Source: Sphingomonas sp. NFR04 (lineage in GTDB: Bacteria > Pseudomonadota > Alphaproteobacteria > Sphingomonadales > Sphingomonadaceae). From it: a stretch of DNA of 64,000 nt. Of this stretch, positions 45,589 through 54,394 are shown one piece after another. The position numbers and the translations under genes were made by a program. Position 1 is the first letter of the stretch; the number at the start of each line of letters is the position of its first letter. The stretch is taken from positions 496,001-560,000 of the forward strand of contig NZ_FORV01000002.1 in the NCBI RefSeq assembly GCF_900114095.1, written 5' to 3'. The notes beneath the pieces were generated by a model. That model made no database searches and had not been told where the DNA came from. It saw only the letters and a program-made list of their open reading frames with translations.

Positions 45589-46635
45589 CTAGGGGGACTT
45601 GATCGGCAAGCAGCCGAGATCGCCCAGATCACGAAGCGCATGCTCTACGCGCGCACCCACCGTGCCGCGAACGGTCCGGTACGGCGTGCCGGCACGGTCG
45701 AGTTGCGAGCGATACCAGGCATTCTGACGATCCCGGAATGCCGTATCCTGGCGGGTCCCATCCTGGACGAAGGGGAAATCTCCGGCACATAGCAGCGTGG
45801 CATCATAGCGGCGCTCGGCCAGCATGCGCAGCTCGGGATCGACGCGGCCGAACATGGTCTCGCAGTAGAACATCGTGACCAGCGGGCTGGTGTCGCAGAC
45901 GACCCCGCCCGTGGCGGTTTCGAGGGCCGCTTCCTCGCGCGCGATCTGTTCGCGGGCGATCGCGAGCAGATCGTCAAAGCGAAGGTCGCCGCCGCGCAGT
46001 TCCCAGAGTTCGCGCCCATATTCGGGAACCCAGCACGTGCCGAGCCGCGCGGCGAGCGCTGCCGCGAGGGTCGACTTGCCGGTCGATTCGCCGCCGAGCA
46101 GCACCACGCGCCGAACCAGGTCGCGGCGTATCGCCGGCGCAAGGAAGGCGCGGTGCAGCGCCGGATCGGCCCGCAACGCCGTGGCGGAGATCGGCACGCG
46201 CGCACGGGGGCGATCGAACGGCACATGTTGCACCGGATGATCGAAATGCCGCGCGAGCGAGGCCGCGAAGCCGTCGCCATAGGCCTCGCTGGTGAACACG
46301 CGATCGACCGTGTGCCCGAGCATTGCACGGCACACCCAGGCGACGAAGGCGCGATGGACTTCGTCGGGGGCGTCGTTGTCGGGAAGCGCGCGCGCCGGCG
46401 CGCCGGTGCGCGCCGCGAAGTCCGCCAGCACCGTATCGTCGAGCACCAGCCGCACGGCATCCGGGTAGAGCGCGGCGAGCCAGGCGGCGCGACGCTCGGG
46501 CGGGCACCCCGGCAGCTCGGGCTTGGAATAGCTCAGGATCACCAAGCGGTCGCACTGCGCCCGGGCAAAGGCGATCAGTGCCTCATGCCCCTTGTGCAGC
46601 GGCGCGAACTTGCCGACGACGAGGCCGGTCAGCAT
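45589..46635 (-). CDS. nadR: NadR-type NMN adenylyltransferase / nicotinamide riboside kinase
   Basis: 348 residues from the ATG at 46635. An N-terminal nucleotidyltransferase domain has VVGKFAPLHKGHEALI and VPISATALRADP. A C-terminal P-loop kinase domain has LGGESTGKSTLA (about residue 170). The helix-turn-helix of enterobacterial NadR is absent. It phosphorylates nicotinamide riboside and adenylates NMN. The start overlaps the pnuC end by 7 bp, so transporter and kinase are coupled. Confidence 0.93.
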   Translation of the reverse strand: MLTGLVVGKFAPLHKGHEALIAFARAQCDRLVILSYSKPELPGCPPERRAAWLAALYPDAVRLVLDDTVLADFAARTGAPARALPDNDAPDEVHRAFVAWVCRAMLGHTVDRVFTSEAYGDGFAASLARHFDHPVQHVPFDRPRARVPISATALRADPALHRAFLAPAIRRDLVRRVVLLGGESTGKSTLAAALAARLGTCWVPEYGRELWELRGGDLRFDDLLAIAREQIAREEAALETATGGVVCDTSPLVTMFYCETMFGRVDPELRMLAERRYDATLLCAGDFPFVQDGTRQDTAFRDRQNAWYRSQLDRAGTPYRTVRGTVGARVEHALRDLGDLGCLPIKSP

Positions 46636-47186
46636 GCCGATGCCTCGCGGCGCCAGCGCCACCAGCCATACCAGGCGTTGCACCAATAGGCGGCATAGAG
46701 GCACCCGGTCAGCGTCAGTCCCCGCGACAGATAGAGCGGCACCGCAATCGTGTTGACCACGATCCACACCGGCCAGGTCTCGACCTGTCGGCGAACGAGC
46801 AGGAGCTGGCCGAGCAGGCTGAGCGTGAGCACGAAGGAATCGATGAACGGCGCATAGGCATCGGTGAAGTGATAGAGCAGCGCGCCATAGCCGAGCGCCA
46901 CGCCGCTGCTTACCGCGCCGAGCAGCGCCAGCCCGCGGGGCGGCGCATGGGTGACGGGCGCCGGTTCGCCGCCCCTCCCCAGCACCCACCATCGCCAACC
47001 CGCCACGCTGGTGGCGATGAAGGCAAGCTGCAACGTGACGTCGGCGTAGAGCCGCGTTTCGGCAAACAGCCATGCGAACAGCGCGCAGCCGAGAATGCCG
47101 GTCCACCAGGTATGAACCGAGTTACGCCCCGCCAGCACGATCGAGGCAGTGGCGAAGCCGTTGGCGGCGATTTCGAGCGCGGTCAT
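46629..47186 (-). CDS. pnuC: PnuC nicotinamide riboside transporter
   Basis: 185 residues with about seven hydrophobic helices. TWWTGILGCALFAWLFAETRLYADV and YWCNAWYGWWRWRR match PnuC. It admits nicotinamide riboside that NadR traps by phosphorylation. Its ATG overlaps the stop of the ligase gene in an ATGA, tying NAD salvage to the larger gene train. Confidence 0.93.
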   Translation of the reverse strand: MTALEIAANGFATASIVLAGRNSVHTWWTGILGCALFAWLFAETRLYADVTLQLAFIATSVAGWRWWVLGRGGEPAPVTHAPPRGLALLGAVSSGVALGYGALLYHFTDAYAPFIDSFVLTLSLLGQLLLVRRQVETWPVWIVVNTIAVPLYLSRGLTLTGCLYAAYWCNAWYGWWRWRREASAC

Positions 47187-48532
47187 CCGGCGGTACTGCC
47201 CGCCAGATCGGAAGTATATTGCAGAACCTTGTCCTCGCTTTCGATCGGTTCGACGCGGACAGGAACGTCCCCCAGCACCCGCCGCAGGGCGGCCCGCGCC
47301 GCCGGTGCATCGTCGAGCGCACCGGCGGACAGCGCCAGCACGCATGCACCGTCGGCGGCCTGGTGCAGCGCGAACTGCGCCGCAGTCAGCCCGGCGAGAG
47401 CATGGCTGATGTCGACATTGTTGACCCAGCTGCCCTGTGCCGTCCGGAAGCGGACCGGGCGACGGCCGCTGAAATCGACGAGCATCGGCGTGTCGCCCGC
47501 CATTGCCAGCCGCGCCGTGTCGCCGGTGCGGTAGCGCACGAGCGGCAGGCAGAAGTTGAACCCGCCGGTGACGCACACCTCGCCGCGCTCCCCCGGCGGC
47601 AGCGCACGACCGGCAGCGTCGACGATCTCGACATAGAGGTTGGGCTGGAGCAGCACGCGGCCGCCGGCAGCACGGTCGGCGACCGCGATCGGGCCGACCT
47701 CGTTCATCGAATAGAGATCGAGCACCGGGCAGCCGAACCGCGCCTCCAGCCGATCGCGCAAGCCATCGGTGAGCATCATCGCCACGGACAGCAGCGCCCG
47801 CGGCCGGATCCGCACGGGCAAGGCGAGCAGGCTGGCGAAGGAGATCGGGTCCCCGGCGATCACTTCCGCATCCATTGCATCAAGGTAGCGCGCACGATCG
47901 GCCGGGTCGCGCCAGTCATCCGGGTGAAGGTTGATCTTCGCGAGGCCGGCCTCCCCCATCGTCGGCGTGACCGAGACATAGGTGAAGCAGCGCTGCTGAT
48001 GCCCCAGCAGCACGACGCCGACATCGCCGGGCCCGGCGCGCAGCGTGATGCCGAACCGTGCCAAGGCGCGCTTGTGAAAGGCGAGGTAGCGCGCGGCGAC
48101 GACGGGGTGCGAGGCGATCAGCAGCGGGTGTCCGGTGGTGCCGGTCGTGCGGAAGTTAATCAGGCGGTCGACGGGCACGTCGTCGGGCACGAATGCAGCG
48201 ATGTCGCGCGCGAGATCGCCGCGCGCGGTGGTCGGCACCTCGGCAAGATCGCGCGGTGCCGTCCCCCGCGCGCGGAAATGCGGCACCTGGGCGTAGGTTT
48301 GCGCGAGGTACGGCGCGATCCAGGCAGGCGGCGTTCCCGGCCGCCACCCGATCGGCGCGGTTAGCGTCTCCGCCTCGAACGCCGCGAGTCCCGGCAGGTC
48401 CTCGGCGCGCAAGCGGTTGCCGCTGCGATTGCGATAGAGGGGCGCCGCCGGATGCTCGGTCATCCGGGTCAGCACCGCTCGGCCCGCGTCGTTCAGCGTC
48501 GGGTAGCGATCGGCGTCGGTCGGCTCGGTCAT
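47183..48532 (-). CDS. Adenylate-forming (ANL) ligase, phenylacetate-CoA-ligase-like
   Basis: 449 residues from the ATG at 48532. ANL motifs are present: the phosphate loop FRTTGTTGHP (129-134 TTGTTG), LYSMNEVGPI with the conserved Tyr-x-x-x-Glu, and LVRYRTGDTARL. The fold resembles PaaK-type enzymes, which activate carboxylates as AMP esters. The acyl substrate and acceptor (CoA, amine or protein) are unknown. Four-base overlaps join it to the helical protein gene before it and pnuC after it. Confidence 0.82.
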   Translation of the reverse strand: MTEPTDADRYPTLNDAGRAVLTRMTEHPAAPLYRNRSGNRLRAEDLPGLAAFEAETLTAPIGWRPGTPPAWIAPYLAQTYAQVPHFRARGTAPRDLAEVPTTARGDLARDIAAFVPDDVPVDRLINFRTTGTTGHPLLIASHPVVAARYLAFHKRALARFGITLRAGPGDVGVVLLGHQQRCFTYVSVTPTMGEAGLAKINLHPDDWRDPADRARYLDAMDAEVIAGDPISFASLLALPVRIRPRALLSVAMMLTDGLRDRLEARFGCPVLDLYSMNEVGPIAVADRAAGGRVLLQPNLYVEIVDAAGRALPPGERGEVCVTGGFNFCLPLVRYRTGDTARLAMAGDTPMLVDFSGRRPVRFRTAQGSWVNNVDISHALAGLTAAQFALHQAADGACVLALSAGALDDAPAARAALRRVLGDVPVRVEPIESEDKVLQYTSDLAGSTAG

Positions 48533-49098
48533 TCGCGGGTATATTTGTCGGCCGATTCCTCGGCTGCCTTGCGGATCAGCGCCTCGCGGACCGCGCGGGC
48601 GCGCTCCTCGGCCGCCTGCGCCGCGCGGAGCAGCCGGCGACGCTCGACGATGCTGACCGCGGACAGCCGATCCGCGGCCTGCGCCGCGCTCTCCCCCGCC
48701 GGCACCAGCCTGAGCGCTGCGATCAGCGTGCGGGCCAGCTCCTCGCGCCGCTCGACATCGGCAACGAACTGGTCCGCGCGGCCCGAGCCGGCGAGCTCGC
48801 CGACGCGGTCGCCGAGCAGCGCGGCCAACGTGGGGCGGTCGGGCGCCGCCGCCACCACCCAATCGTCGGCGAGCAGCCACACCACCACCGCGGTCAGCTG
48901 CAGCCGGTTGCGATCGCGCAGCGCGACGGGGAGGATCTCGCTCGCCTCGGGCCCATGGCCGAGCAAGTGGAACAGGTCCGCCACCAGGGCCGCCGTCACC
49001 AGTGCACCGTCGGCACCGATACGAGGCTCGGCGAGGAAATCCTCGGGCGTCTCCGCGAGCCGGCGCAGGACGTGTTCCAGTGGAGGACCTTGGGTCAT
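48529..49098 (-). CDS. Uncharacterised helical protein of the MoxR/rSAM cluster
   Basis: 189 residues from the ATG at 49098. It is almost entirely helical and rich in Ala, Glu and Arg, ending in a charged helix ERARAVREALIRKAAEESAD. A tryptophan pair (VVWLLADDWVV) marks the middle. It has no signal peptide or membrane helix. ATGA overlaps on both sides (with the rSAM gene and the ligase gene) argue for a stoichiometric partner. No family recognised. Confidence 0.7.
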   Translation of the reverse strand: MTQGPPLEHVLRRLAETPEDFLAEPRIGADGALVTAALVADLFHLLGHGPEASEILPVALRDRNRLQLTAVVVWLLADDWVVAAAPDRPTLAALLGDRVGELAGSGRADQFVADVERREELARTLIAALRLVPAGESAAQAADRLSAVSIVERRRLLRAAQAAEERARAVREALIRKAAEESADKYTRE

Positions 49099-50054
49099 GC
49101 GCAGAACTTCGCGAAATTTTGAGTCGAAGGACAATCGTCGCAGGTTGCCAGTCGCCGCGCCGCGCGGGCGGCAGCGAAGCGCGCGGGCAGCGCGTCGAGA
49201 TCGCCGATGGTGCGGAGCGCGGCAAGCGGCACGCCATAGGCGGCACCGCTGAAGCTGCACGGCGCTGCGACGCCATGTTCGTCGATGAACAGGAAGTCGC
49301 TGCCGGGGCCGCAATCCTCTACCGCCAGCGGATCGCCTGCTGCGCTGGCGCGCAGCCGCTCGAGATAGCGCGCATCGCCGCAAAGGGAGACGCCACGCGC
49401 CGCCAGCCGCTCGCGTAGCGCGGGCAGCAGGGACTCCAGCCGCGCGACGTCGACGGGCCGCAGCCGTTGCGCCGGGAAAAATTCGGGGCGGTCGCGGCCG
49501 CCGAGCTGGTTGAACGTGATCTCCTCCATCCCCCAATCGGCGAGCGTCGCGCAAAGCGCCGCAAAATGCTCGATCGTCTCGCGCATCAGCACGATGTTCG
49601 CGCGCAGCTTGAGCGCCGCGGTGCCGCGCGCAGCGACCAGCGCGCGCACGCCCTCCCGGACCGCCTCCCAGGCCCCTGCCCGGCCGCGCAGGCGATCGTG
49701 CACGGGCGCCGGGCCGTCGATGCTGACCGTCAGCTCGGCGAAATGGGCAAGGATCGCAGTGCGCACCTCCGGCCGGTGCAGCATACTGCCATTGGTCGTG
49801 GCGCTGATGGCCAGCCCCTCGCCGGCAAGTGCGGCGGAGACGTCCCACACCGATGGCCACAGCAACGGCTCCCCGCCCAGCCAGCTCAGCAGTACCGGCC
49901 GGGCGCGCGCCCGCGACCATTCTCCCAGCAGGCGCCCGAAGCGCAACACCTCCCTCATATCGGCCGCACCCCGGGCGATGGGGAGCCGCCGGTCATAGGC
50001 GCAGAAGCCGCAGGCATAGTTGCACCGGGTGGAGACGCGCCACAGCACGATCAT
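49095..50054 (-). CDS. Radical SAM enzyme with SPASM/twitch-like C-terminus
   Basis: 319 residues from the ATG at 50054. The CX3CX2C cluster motif is RCNYACGFCAY (Cys11, Cys15, Cys18). SWLGGEPLLWP is the GGE SAM-binding motif. The C-terminal third has FIDEHGVAAPCSFSG and a tail with Cys residues in LATCDDCPSTQNFAKFCA, which could hold an auxiliary cluster. Such enzymes often modify peptides or proteins; the substrate is not apparent. ATGA overlaps join it to its neighbours on both sides. Confidence 0.87.
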   Translation of the reverse strand: MIVLWRVSTRCNYACGFCAYDRRLPIARGAADMREVLRFGRLLGEWSRARARPVLLSWLGGEPLLWPSVWDVSAALAGEGLAISATTNGSMLHRPEVRTAILAHFAELTVSIDGPAPVHDRLRGRAGAWEAVREGVRALVAARGTAALKLRANIVLMRETIEHFAALCATLADWGMEEITFNQLGGRDRPEFFPAQRLRPVDVARLESLLPALRERLAARGVSLCGDARYLERLRASAAGDPLAVEDCGPGSDFLFIDEHGVAAPCSFSGAAYGVPLAALRTIGDLDALPARFAAARAARRLATCDDCPSTQNFAKFCA

Positions 50055-51823
50055 GCCGTGCGTGCCTGTGCCTGGCTGCCATAGCGCCGCCGGCTGAACG
50101 CCTGCGCGAAGGCGACGAGATCCGCCAACTCGGCAATCGCGTGGATGTCCCAGCCCTGTTCGCGTGCACGGTCGAGCGGCTGGCCGTCCTCGCCGTCGGC
50201 GCGGAACCACGGACCGAGGTTGAGCGCCATCGTTCCGCCGGCCCGGCCCTTGGCCAGCGCCATGGCGGAGACGTCCCAACCGCTGTTGCCGCGCTCGTCC
50301 TGGTCGAACATCGTGGTGATGCCGTCATCGGAAATCATCAGGATGTGCACCGGCCGGTCGCGCGGGGTTCGCGTCGCGAAGGTGTCGCGCAGCTGGTGGA
50401 TCGGGAACGCGGTCGCGCCGCCATAATAGCCGATCAGGATGTTCAGGATCGCGGTTTCGTCGCGAACGAAGCCGGGGGTCGCCATCCATTGCTGCTTGCC
50501 GCTCCACAAGGTCGCCTGCACCCGCGCGCCGGCCTTGAGCGCCGATAGCGCGATCACCGCGCCGGCGAGCGTCAGGTAGGAGGTGAAGCGCCGCGGATCG
50601 GGCATCGAGCCCGAGCTGTCGACATAGAGATCGAGATCGATCGGCTCCGGCTTGCGCGCCGTTCCGGGCTCGCGGCCATAAACGCGGCGTACCGTAGTAA
50701 CGCCGGGGATCACCACGGGCGACTGCGCCACGGTCTGGAGCCAGTCGATCTCGTCGAGCGAGTCGCCGAGCGCCCAGGGCTCGATGCCTTCGAGCTGCGG
50801 CTCTTCGGAAACGGGCGCAGGCTGCACGGGAAACGGCACGAGCAGCGGCAATGCCCGCTCGCGATAATAACGGATCGCGATCTCCTCGTCGCTGAGCGTA
50901 AGACCGGCGGCGCGGAGGATCTCGCCATAGTCGAACGGCTCGCGCGTCTGGCCGGCACCTGGGCGACCCGGGACAGCCCCGACCGGTTCAGGCGGCGGAG
51001 CGCCCTCCGCATCTTCGCCGGTGATCAGCGGATCATGCGCCGGATGAAGGATGCCCTCGGCCTCCTCGGCCTCCACCGTCTGCGCGCCACTGGGCGCAGC
51101 CCCCGCCGCGGCATCGCGCGTATCGTGCAGCCGGCGCAGCGCCTTGTCCTGCTCGGCATCTTCGGCGAGATAGGGCAGCACCAGCGTGGCGAAACGCCCA
51201 GCCGCGTGCAGCCAGTTGCGCGCATAGACCCGGATCAGCCGCGCGCCGAGCCAGGCATCGCCTTCCATCGCCGGATCGCCCGCCGGGCCGCCGAGGCTGC
51301 CCTTTTCCAGACCCCACAGGCTTTCGTACATCCCCATGTACAGCGCCCATAGCCGGCTGCGCGGTCCCGGCTCGCGGTCGTTCATCCCGGCATAGACCCC
51401 GGCAATGTCGAGCCCGGCCTGGCGCTGGAGCCGGTCGTTGATCAGCAGATCGGTATAGAGGTTGGCGACCATCGGCGCATGCCGCTCCAGCGTCGGCAAC
51501 GCAGCGCGCAGCCGCGCGATCAGCCGGTAGCTGTCGGTGGCGGTAGCGGGCGCAAGCACGTGATGGCCGATCTCATGGGCCAGGATGACCACAGCATGAT
51601 CGTCGAGATCGAGCCGGGCGATCGCCTCCAGGTCGATCACCACGCTCTTGTCGACCAGCCGGATCATCGCGAAGGCGCCCTGCAGGCCTTCGTCCGCCGC
51701 GGCGACGCTGCTTTCGCAAAGACGGGGATCGTGGAGACGGGTGAAGCGGCTCCAGGCGGCGAGCGCCTCGGGCCAGGCCGCCTGCCACCGCGCGACCCGA
51801 TCGGCGGAGGTCAGCCGGTCCAT
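50051..51823 (-). CDS. Zincin-like metallopeptidase fused to a vWA domain
   Basis: 590 residues from the ATG at 51823. The N-terminal region has VVILAHEIGHHVLA (HEIGH at 83-87) followed by NLYTDLLINDRLQR, the downstream element of DUF2201-like putative metallopeptidases. An acidic, Pro-rich linker (about 245-295) leads to a vWA domain with MIDAS motif VDSSGSMPD (402-406). This combination with a MoxR ATPase gene upstream recalls MoxR-vWA chaperone pairs. No signal peptide. Catalysis is inferred from the motif only. Confidence 0.82.
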   Translation of the reverse strand: MDRLTSADRVARWQAAWPEALAAWSRFTRLHDPRLCESSVAAADEGLQGAFAMIRLVDKSVVIDLEAIARLDLDDHAVVILAHEIGHHVLAPATATDSYRLIARLRAALPTLERHAPMVANLYTDLLINDRLQRQAGLDIAGVYAGMNDREPGPRSRLWALYMGMYESLWGLEKGSLGGPAGDPAMEGDAWLGARLIRVYARNWLHAAGRFATLVLPYLAEDAEQDKALRRLHDTRDAAAGAAPSGAQTVEAEEAEGILHPAHDPLITGEDAEGAPPPEPVGAVPGRPGAGQTREPFDYGEILRAAGLTLSDEEIAIRYYRERALPLLVPFPVQPAPVSEEPQLEGIEPWALGDSLDEIDWLQTVAQSPVVIPGVTTVRRVYGREPGTARKPEPIDLDLYVDSSGSMPDPRRFTSYLTLAGAVIALSALKAGARVQATLWSGKQQWMATPGFVRDETAILNILIGYYGGATAFPIHQLRDTFATRTPRDRPVHILMISDDGITTMFDQDERGNSGWDVSAMALAKGRAGGTMALNLGPWFRADGEDGQPLDRAREQGWDIHAIAELADLVAFAQAFSRRRYGSQAQARTA

Positions 51824-52746
51824 GGCTGGACCTCGACAAAATGGCTGCGCGGCGAGGCGAAGGCGATCGTGTCCGCGGTGGTGACGGCGCGCAGATCGTC
51901 CGCCGGCAGGCCGGGATGGGTGCGGGGTGCGGGCGCGGACGGGCGGGCGGCGTCGAACTCGGCGGCGCTCGCCGGGTGCAGCGTCGCGCCCCAGGCATCG
52001 GCAACGAGCAGACCGATGCGCTCCCCTGCGCGCACGAACACGCCCGCCGTGCCCGCACGAAGCTCGGGCGGCACGGCGAAGGGCCCGCCGAACCCGGTGA
52101 AGCCGCCGAAGCGCGTTCCTGCCGCCTTGCCCTCGGGCGTCCACCAGCGATCGGCGGCCAGTGCCGCGCGGCTTTCCGCCCAGCTGCCATGGGCGCCGAT
52201 CGCGGCGAGTGCCGTCGCTTCCGGCAACTGGTCGGCGGCTGCAAGCGCCCCTTCCCGGTAGTGCGCCATGCCGGCGCGCCACGCGACGACCTGCCCCACC
52301 GCGGCGAGCGTCTCCGCTTCCACCAGCGGCGCAAGTTCGGCCATCCGCGCCATCCATTCGTCGACGCGCGCGCCGGGCGTCGACGCCAGCTTGAGCGCGG
52401 CGTTGGTGAGCATCGCGAGCACCGGCTCCGGCCGCTCGGCCACCACCCGTGCCAGCGGCACCGCCACCTCCCGCCAGACCCGATCGACCAGCTTCCGGCG
52501 CTCGATCGACAAGGCGTGATCGACCAGCGTGACGGTCAGCGCGAAGCCCGCGTCCACCACCGTCGCAGTGCGATCGGGCGCGATCGCCTCCACCGCTTGC
52601 GCCAGCGGATCGAGCCGGGTCGCCACCGCGTCGGCCAGCGCCTCGGCATCGAACCCGCTGCGCGCGCGCCGCGCCGCCGCGACGCGCGCGTTGAGCTGCG
52701 GGCGCGCCGCCGCGAGTTCGCGGACGAGCACCGCCGAAAGCGTCAT
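51811..52746 (-). CDS. Uncharacterised protein between MoxR and the vWA-metallopeptidase
   Basis: 311 residues. The first ~190 are helical and Ala-rich (RRARSGFDAEALADAVATRL). The last ~120 contain a Gly-rich strand region GTRFGGFTGFGGPFAVPPE and end HFVEVQPWTG. No membrane helix, signal peptide or known motif is seen. Overlaps of 4 bp with the ATPase gene and 13 bp with the vWA gene suggest that it works with them, perhaps as an adaptor. Confidence 0.72.
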   Translation of the reverse strand: MTLSAVLVRELAAARPQLNARVAAARRARSGFDAEALADAVATRLDPLAQAVEAIAPDRTATVVDAGFALTVTLVDHALSIERRKLVDRVWREVAVPLARVVAERPEPVLAMLTNAALKLASTPGARVDEWMARMAELAPLVEAETLAAVGQVVAWRAGMAHYREGALAAADQLPEATALAAIGAHGSWAESRAALAADRWWTPEGKAAGTRFGGFTGFGGPFAVPPELRAGTAGVFVRAGERIGLLVADAWGATLHPASAAEFDAARPSAPAPRTHPGLPADDLRAVTTADTIAFASPRSHFVEVQPWTG

Positions 52747-54326
52747 CGTCCGCCGCCGAGCCAGGCCAGATAGTTGGTGTAGCGCTGGTGGAGATATTTG
52801 AGGTGGAGCAGCTCGTCGTGCAGCGGGCCGTAGAGCTTGCGCCCCTGCACGCGCTCGGCGACCAGCCGTTCGATCCGCGTCAGCCGCGCCCGCACTTCGC
52901 GCGCCGTGAGCCCGTCCAGGCCTTCCGCGAACTGCTCGGCCAGCGTCCGCACCGGATCATCGCGGTCGAGGTCCAGGCGGTCATATTCCTCGCACGACAG
53001 ATCGAACAGCTGCCGCAGCCAGGCGATCGCATCGGTGCGGTAGGCGGCATTTTCGGGCAGGGCGAAGAAGGGCGCGTCGGGATCGGGGTGCAGCTTGTCG
53101 CGCAGCACGAAGGGCAGCACCTGGCGCACATCGTCGAGCGACACCGCGTCGCTGCCATGGAAGAACGCCATCGCCTTGGCGAAGCCGATCAGCGTCATCA
53201 GGTTGCGTACCGACAGGCCGTTGGTGGTCTGCGTGCCGATATCCTTCAGCCGATCGCGCCCGCCGTCGGCGGCGGTGACCTGGACCCAGTCGACCCCGGA
53301 AAGCCGCGCGGTATCCTTGCTCAAATGCTCGAAGATGGCGCCCGCGGGCTCCATCAGCTCGAACTGGCTGGCAAAGAATGCGATGCGGCGGCGGACCTCC
53401 GGCGGCAGCGGTACCGCCCGCACCGCCGCGACGAGCTGGTCGACCTCGTCCCCGTCGAAGACGATCTCCTTCGGGACGACGTCCTCGGGGCGGACATTCT
53501 CCTCTATGCGCAGGATCAGGTCGTCGAGGAAGCGCGGGTTGAACGACAGCGCCTGAACGACGACGTCGATACGGTCGCGCAGCGCCTCGATCACCTGATA
53601 GGTGCCGCCGCCGGCATCGTCATTGGCCGTGAGGTACCATGCCGCCGGCGGGCATTCGTAGATCTGCCCGAGCACTTCGGCATAATTGTCGCCCATTACC
53701 GTGAGCAGCGCGCTTTGCGTGCGGGTGGGGATGCGGTTATACTCGTCGACGATCTTGACGCGCATGCCCAGCCAGGGCCGCCAGGCGATGCGGATCGCCT
53801 CGACGCTCTGCGCCGCGACGAGATCCGCGGGCAGCGGGTTGCCGAGCAGATCGGCGATCGTCATCTGCGGGTGGCCATGCTGCATCGCGCGGCGCACCTC
53901 GCGCACCGGATAGCCGGCGAGCACGCCCATCAGCAGCGCGCTGGCGGTCTTGCCGCGCCCCGGGCCGCCGACGAACAGGCATTTCGAGCGCGTCGCGAAG
54001 GCGAGCAGCGGCAGGAGCACATAGCTCGAATAGCTCTGCGCCGAGGGCAAGGTGAGCAGCCGGCGACTGTCGCCGACCCGAAATTCGGGCGACGGGCCGT
54101 TCTGATATTCGATGTCGTAATGCGGGCTGATGATCGCGGTGTTGACGATCCAGAAATAGGCCTGGCGCAGCTTTTCGTCGAGCCGGACCGCGCCGGGCTC
54201 TGACGAGGCGGCGGCGGCCAAGGGCCCCTGGTAAAGATCGGCGACGTCGAAATCGCGGGCTACAGGCGCCGGTCTCGGCACGGTCGGAGCAACGGATACG
54301 CGTTGGAAGAACGGAAATCGGGCCAC
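52743..54326 (-). CDS. MoxR-family AAA+ ATPase
   Basis: 527 residues. Walker A is GGPGRGKTA (120-128), Walker B RVKIVDEYNRI (Asp-Glu 194-195), and sensor 1 is YLTANDDAGGG. The C-terminal lid and a helical extension (about 400-527) follow. MoxR ATPases remodel or insert cofactors into partner complexes, typically with a vWA protein, which is encoded two genes downstream. It has its own 68-bp leader containing a palindrome. Confidence 0.88.
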   Translation of the reverse strand: MARFPFFQRVSVAPTVPRPAPVARDFDVADLYQGPLAAAASSEPGAVRLDEKLRQAYFWIVNTAIISPHYDIEYQNGPSPEFRVGDSRRLLTLPSAQSYSSYVLLPLLAFATRSKCLFVGGPGRGKTASALLMGVLAGYPVREVRRAMQHGHPQMTIADLLGNPLPADLVAAQSVEAIRIAWRPWLGMRVKIVDEYNRIPTRTQSALLTVMGDNYAEVLGQIYECPPAAWYLTANDDAGGGTYQVIEALRDRIDVVVQALSFNPRFLDDLILRIEENVRPEDVVPKEIVFDGDEVDQLVAAVRAVPLPPEVRRRIAFFASQFELMEPAGAIFEHLSKDTARLSGVDWVQVTAADGGRDRLKDIGTQTTNGLSVRNLMTLIGFAKAMAFFHGSDAVSLDDVRQVLPFVLRDKLHPDPDAPFFALPENAAYRTDAIAWLRQLFDLSCEEYDRLDLDRDDPVRTLAEQFAEGLDGLTAREVRARLTRIERLVAERVQGRKLYGPLHDELLHLKYLHQRYTNYLAWLGGGR

Positions 54327-54345
54327 GCAGCAACCGTATCCAGTG

Positions 54346-54361
54346 TTGGCAGACCTGCCAA
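54346..54361. promoter_or_regulatory. Palindrome in the leader of the MoxR gene
   Basis: TTGGCAGACCTGCCAA is a 7-bp perfect inverted repeat with a 2-base centre, 20 bp before the ATG. It has the size of a dimeric regulator's operator; no candidate regulator is adjacent. Confidence 0.4.
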
Positions 54362-54394
54362 GGCTTCAGGGTTTTTGCATGCGATGCGTGTTGC

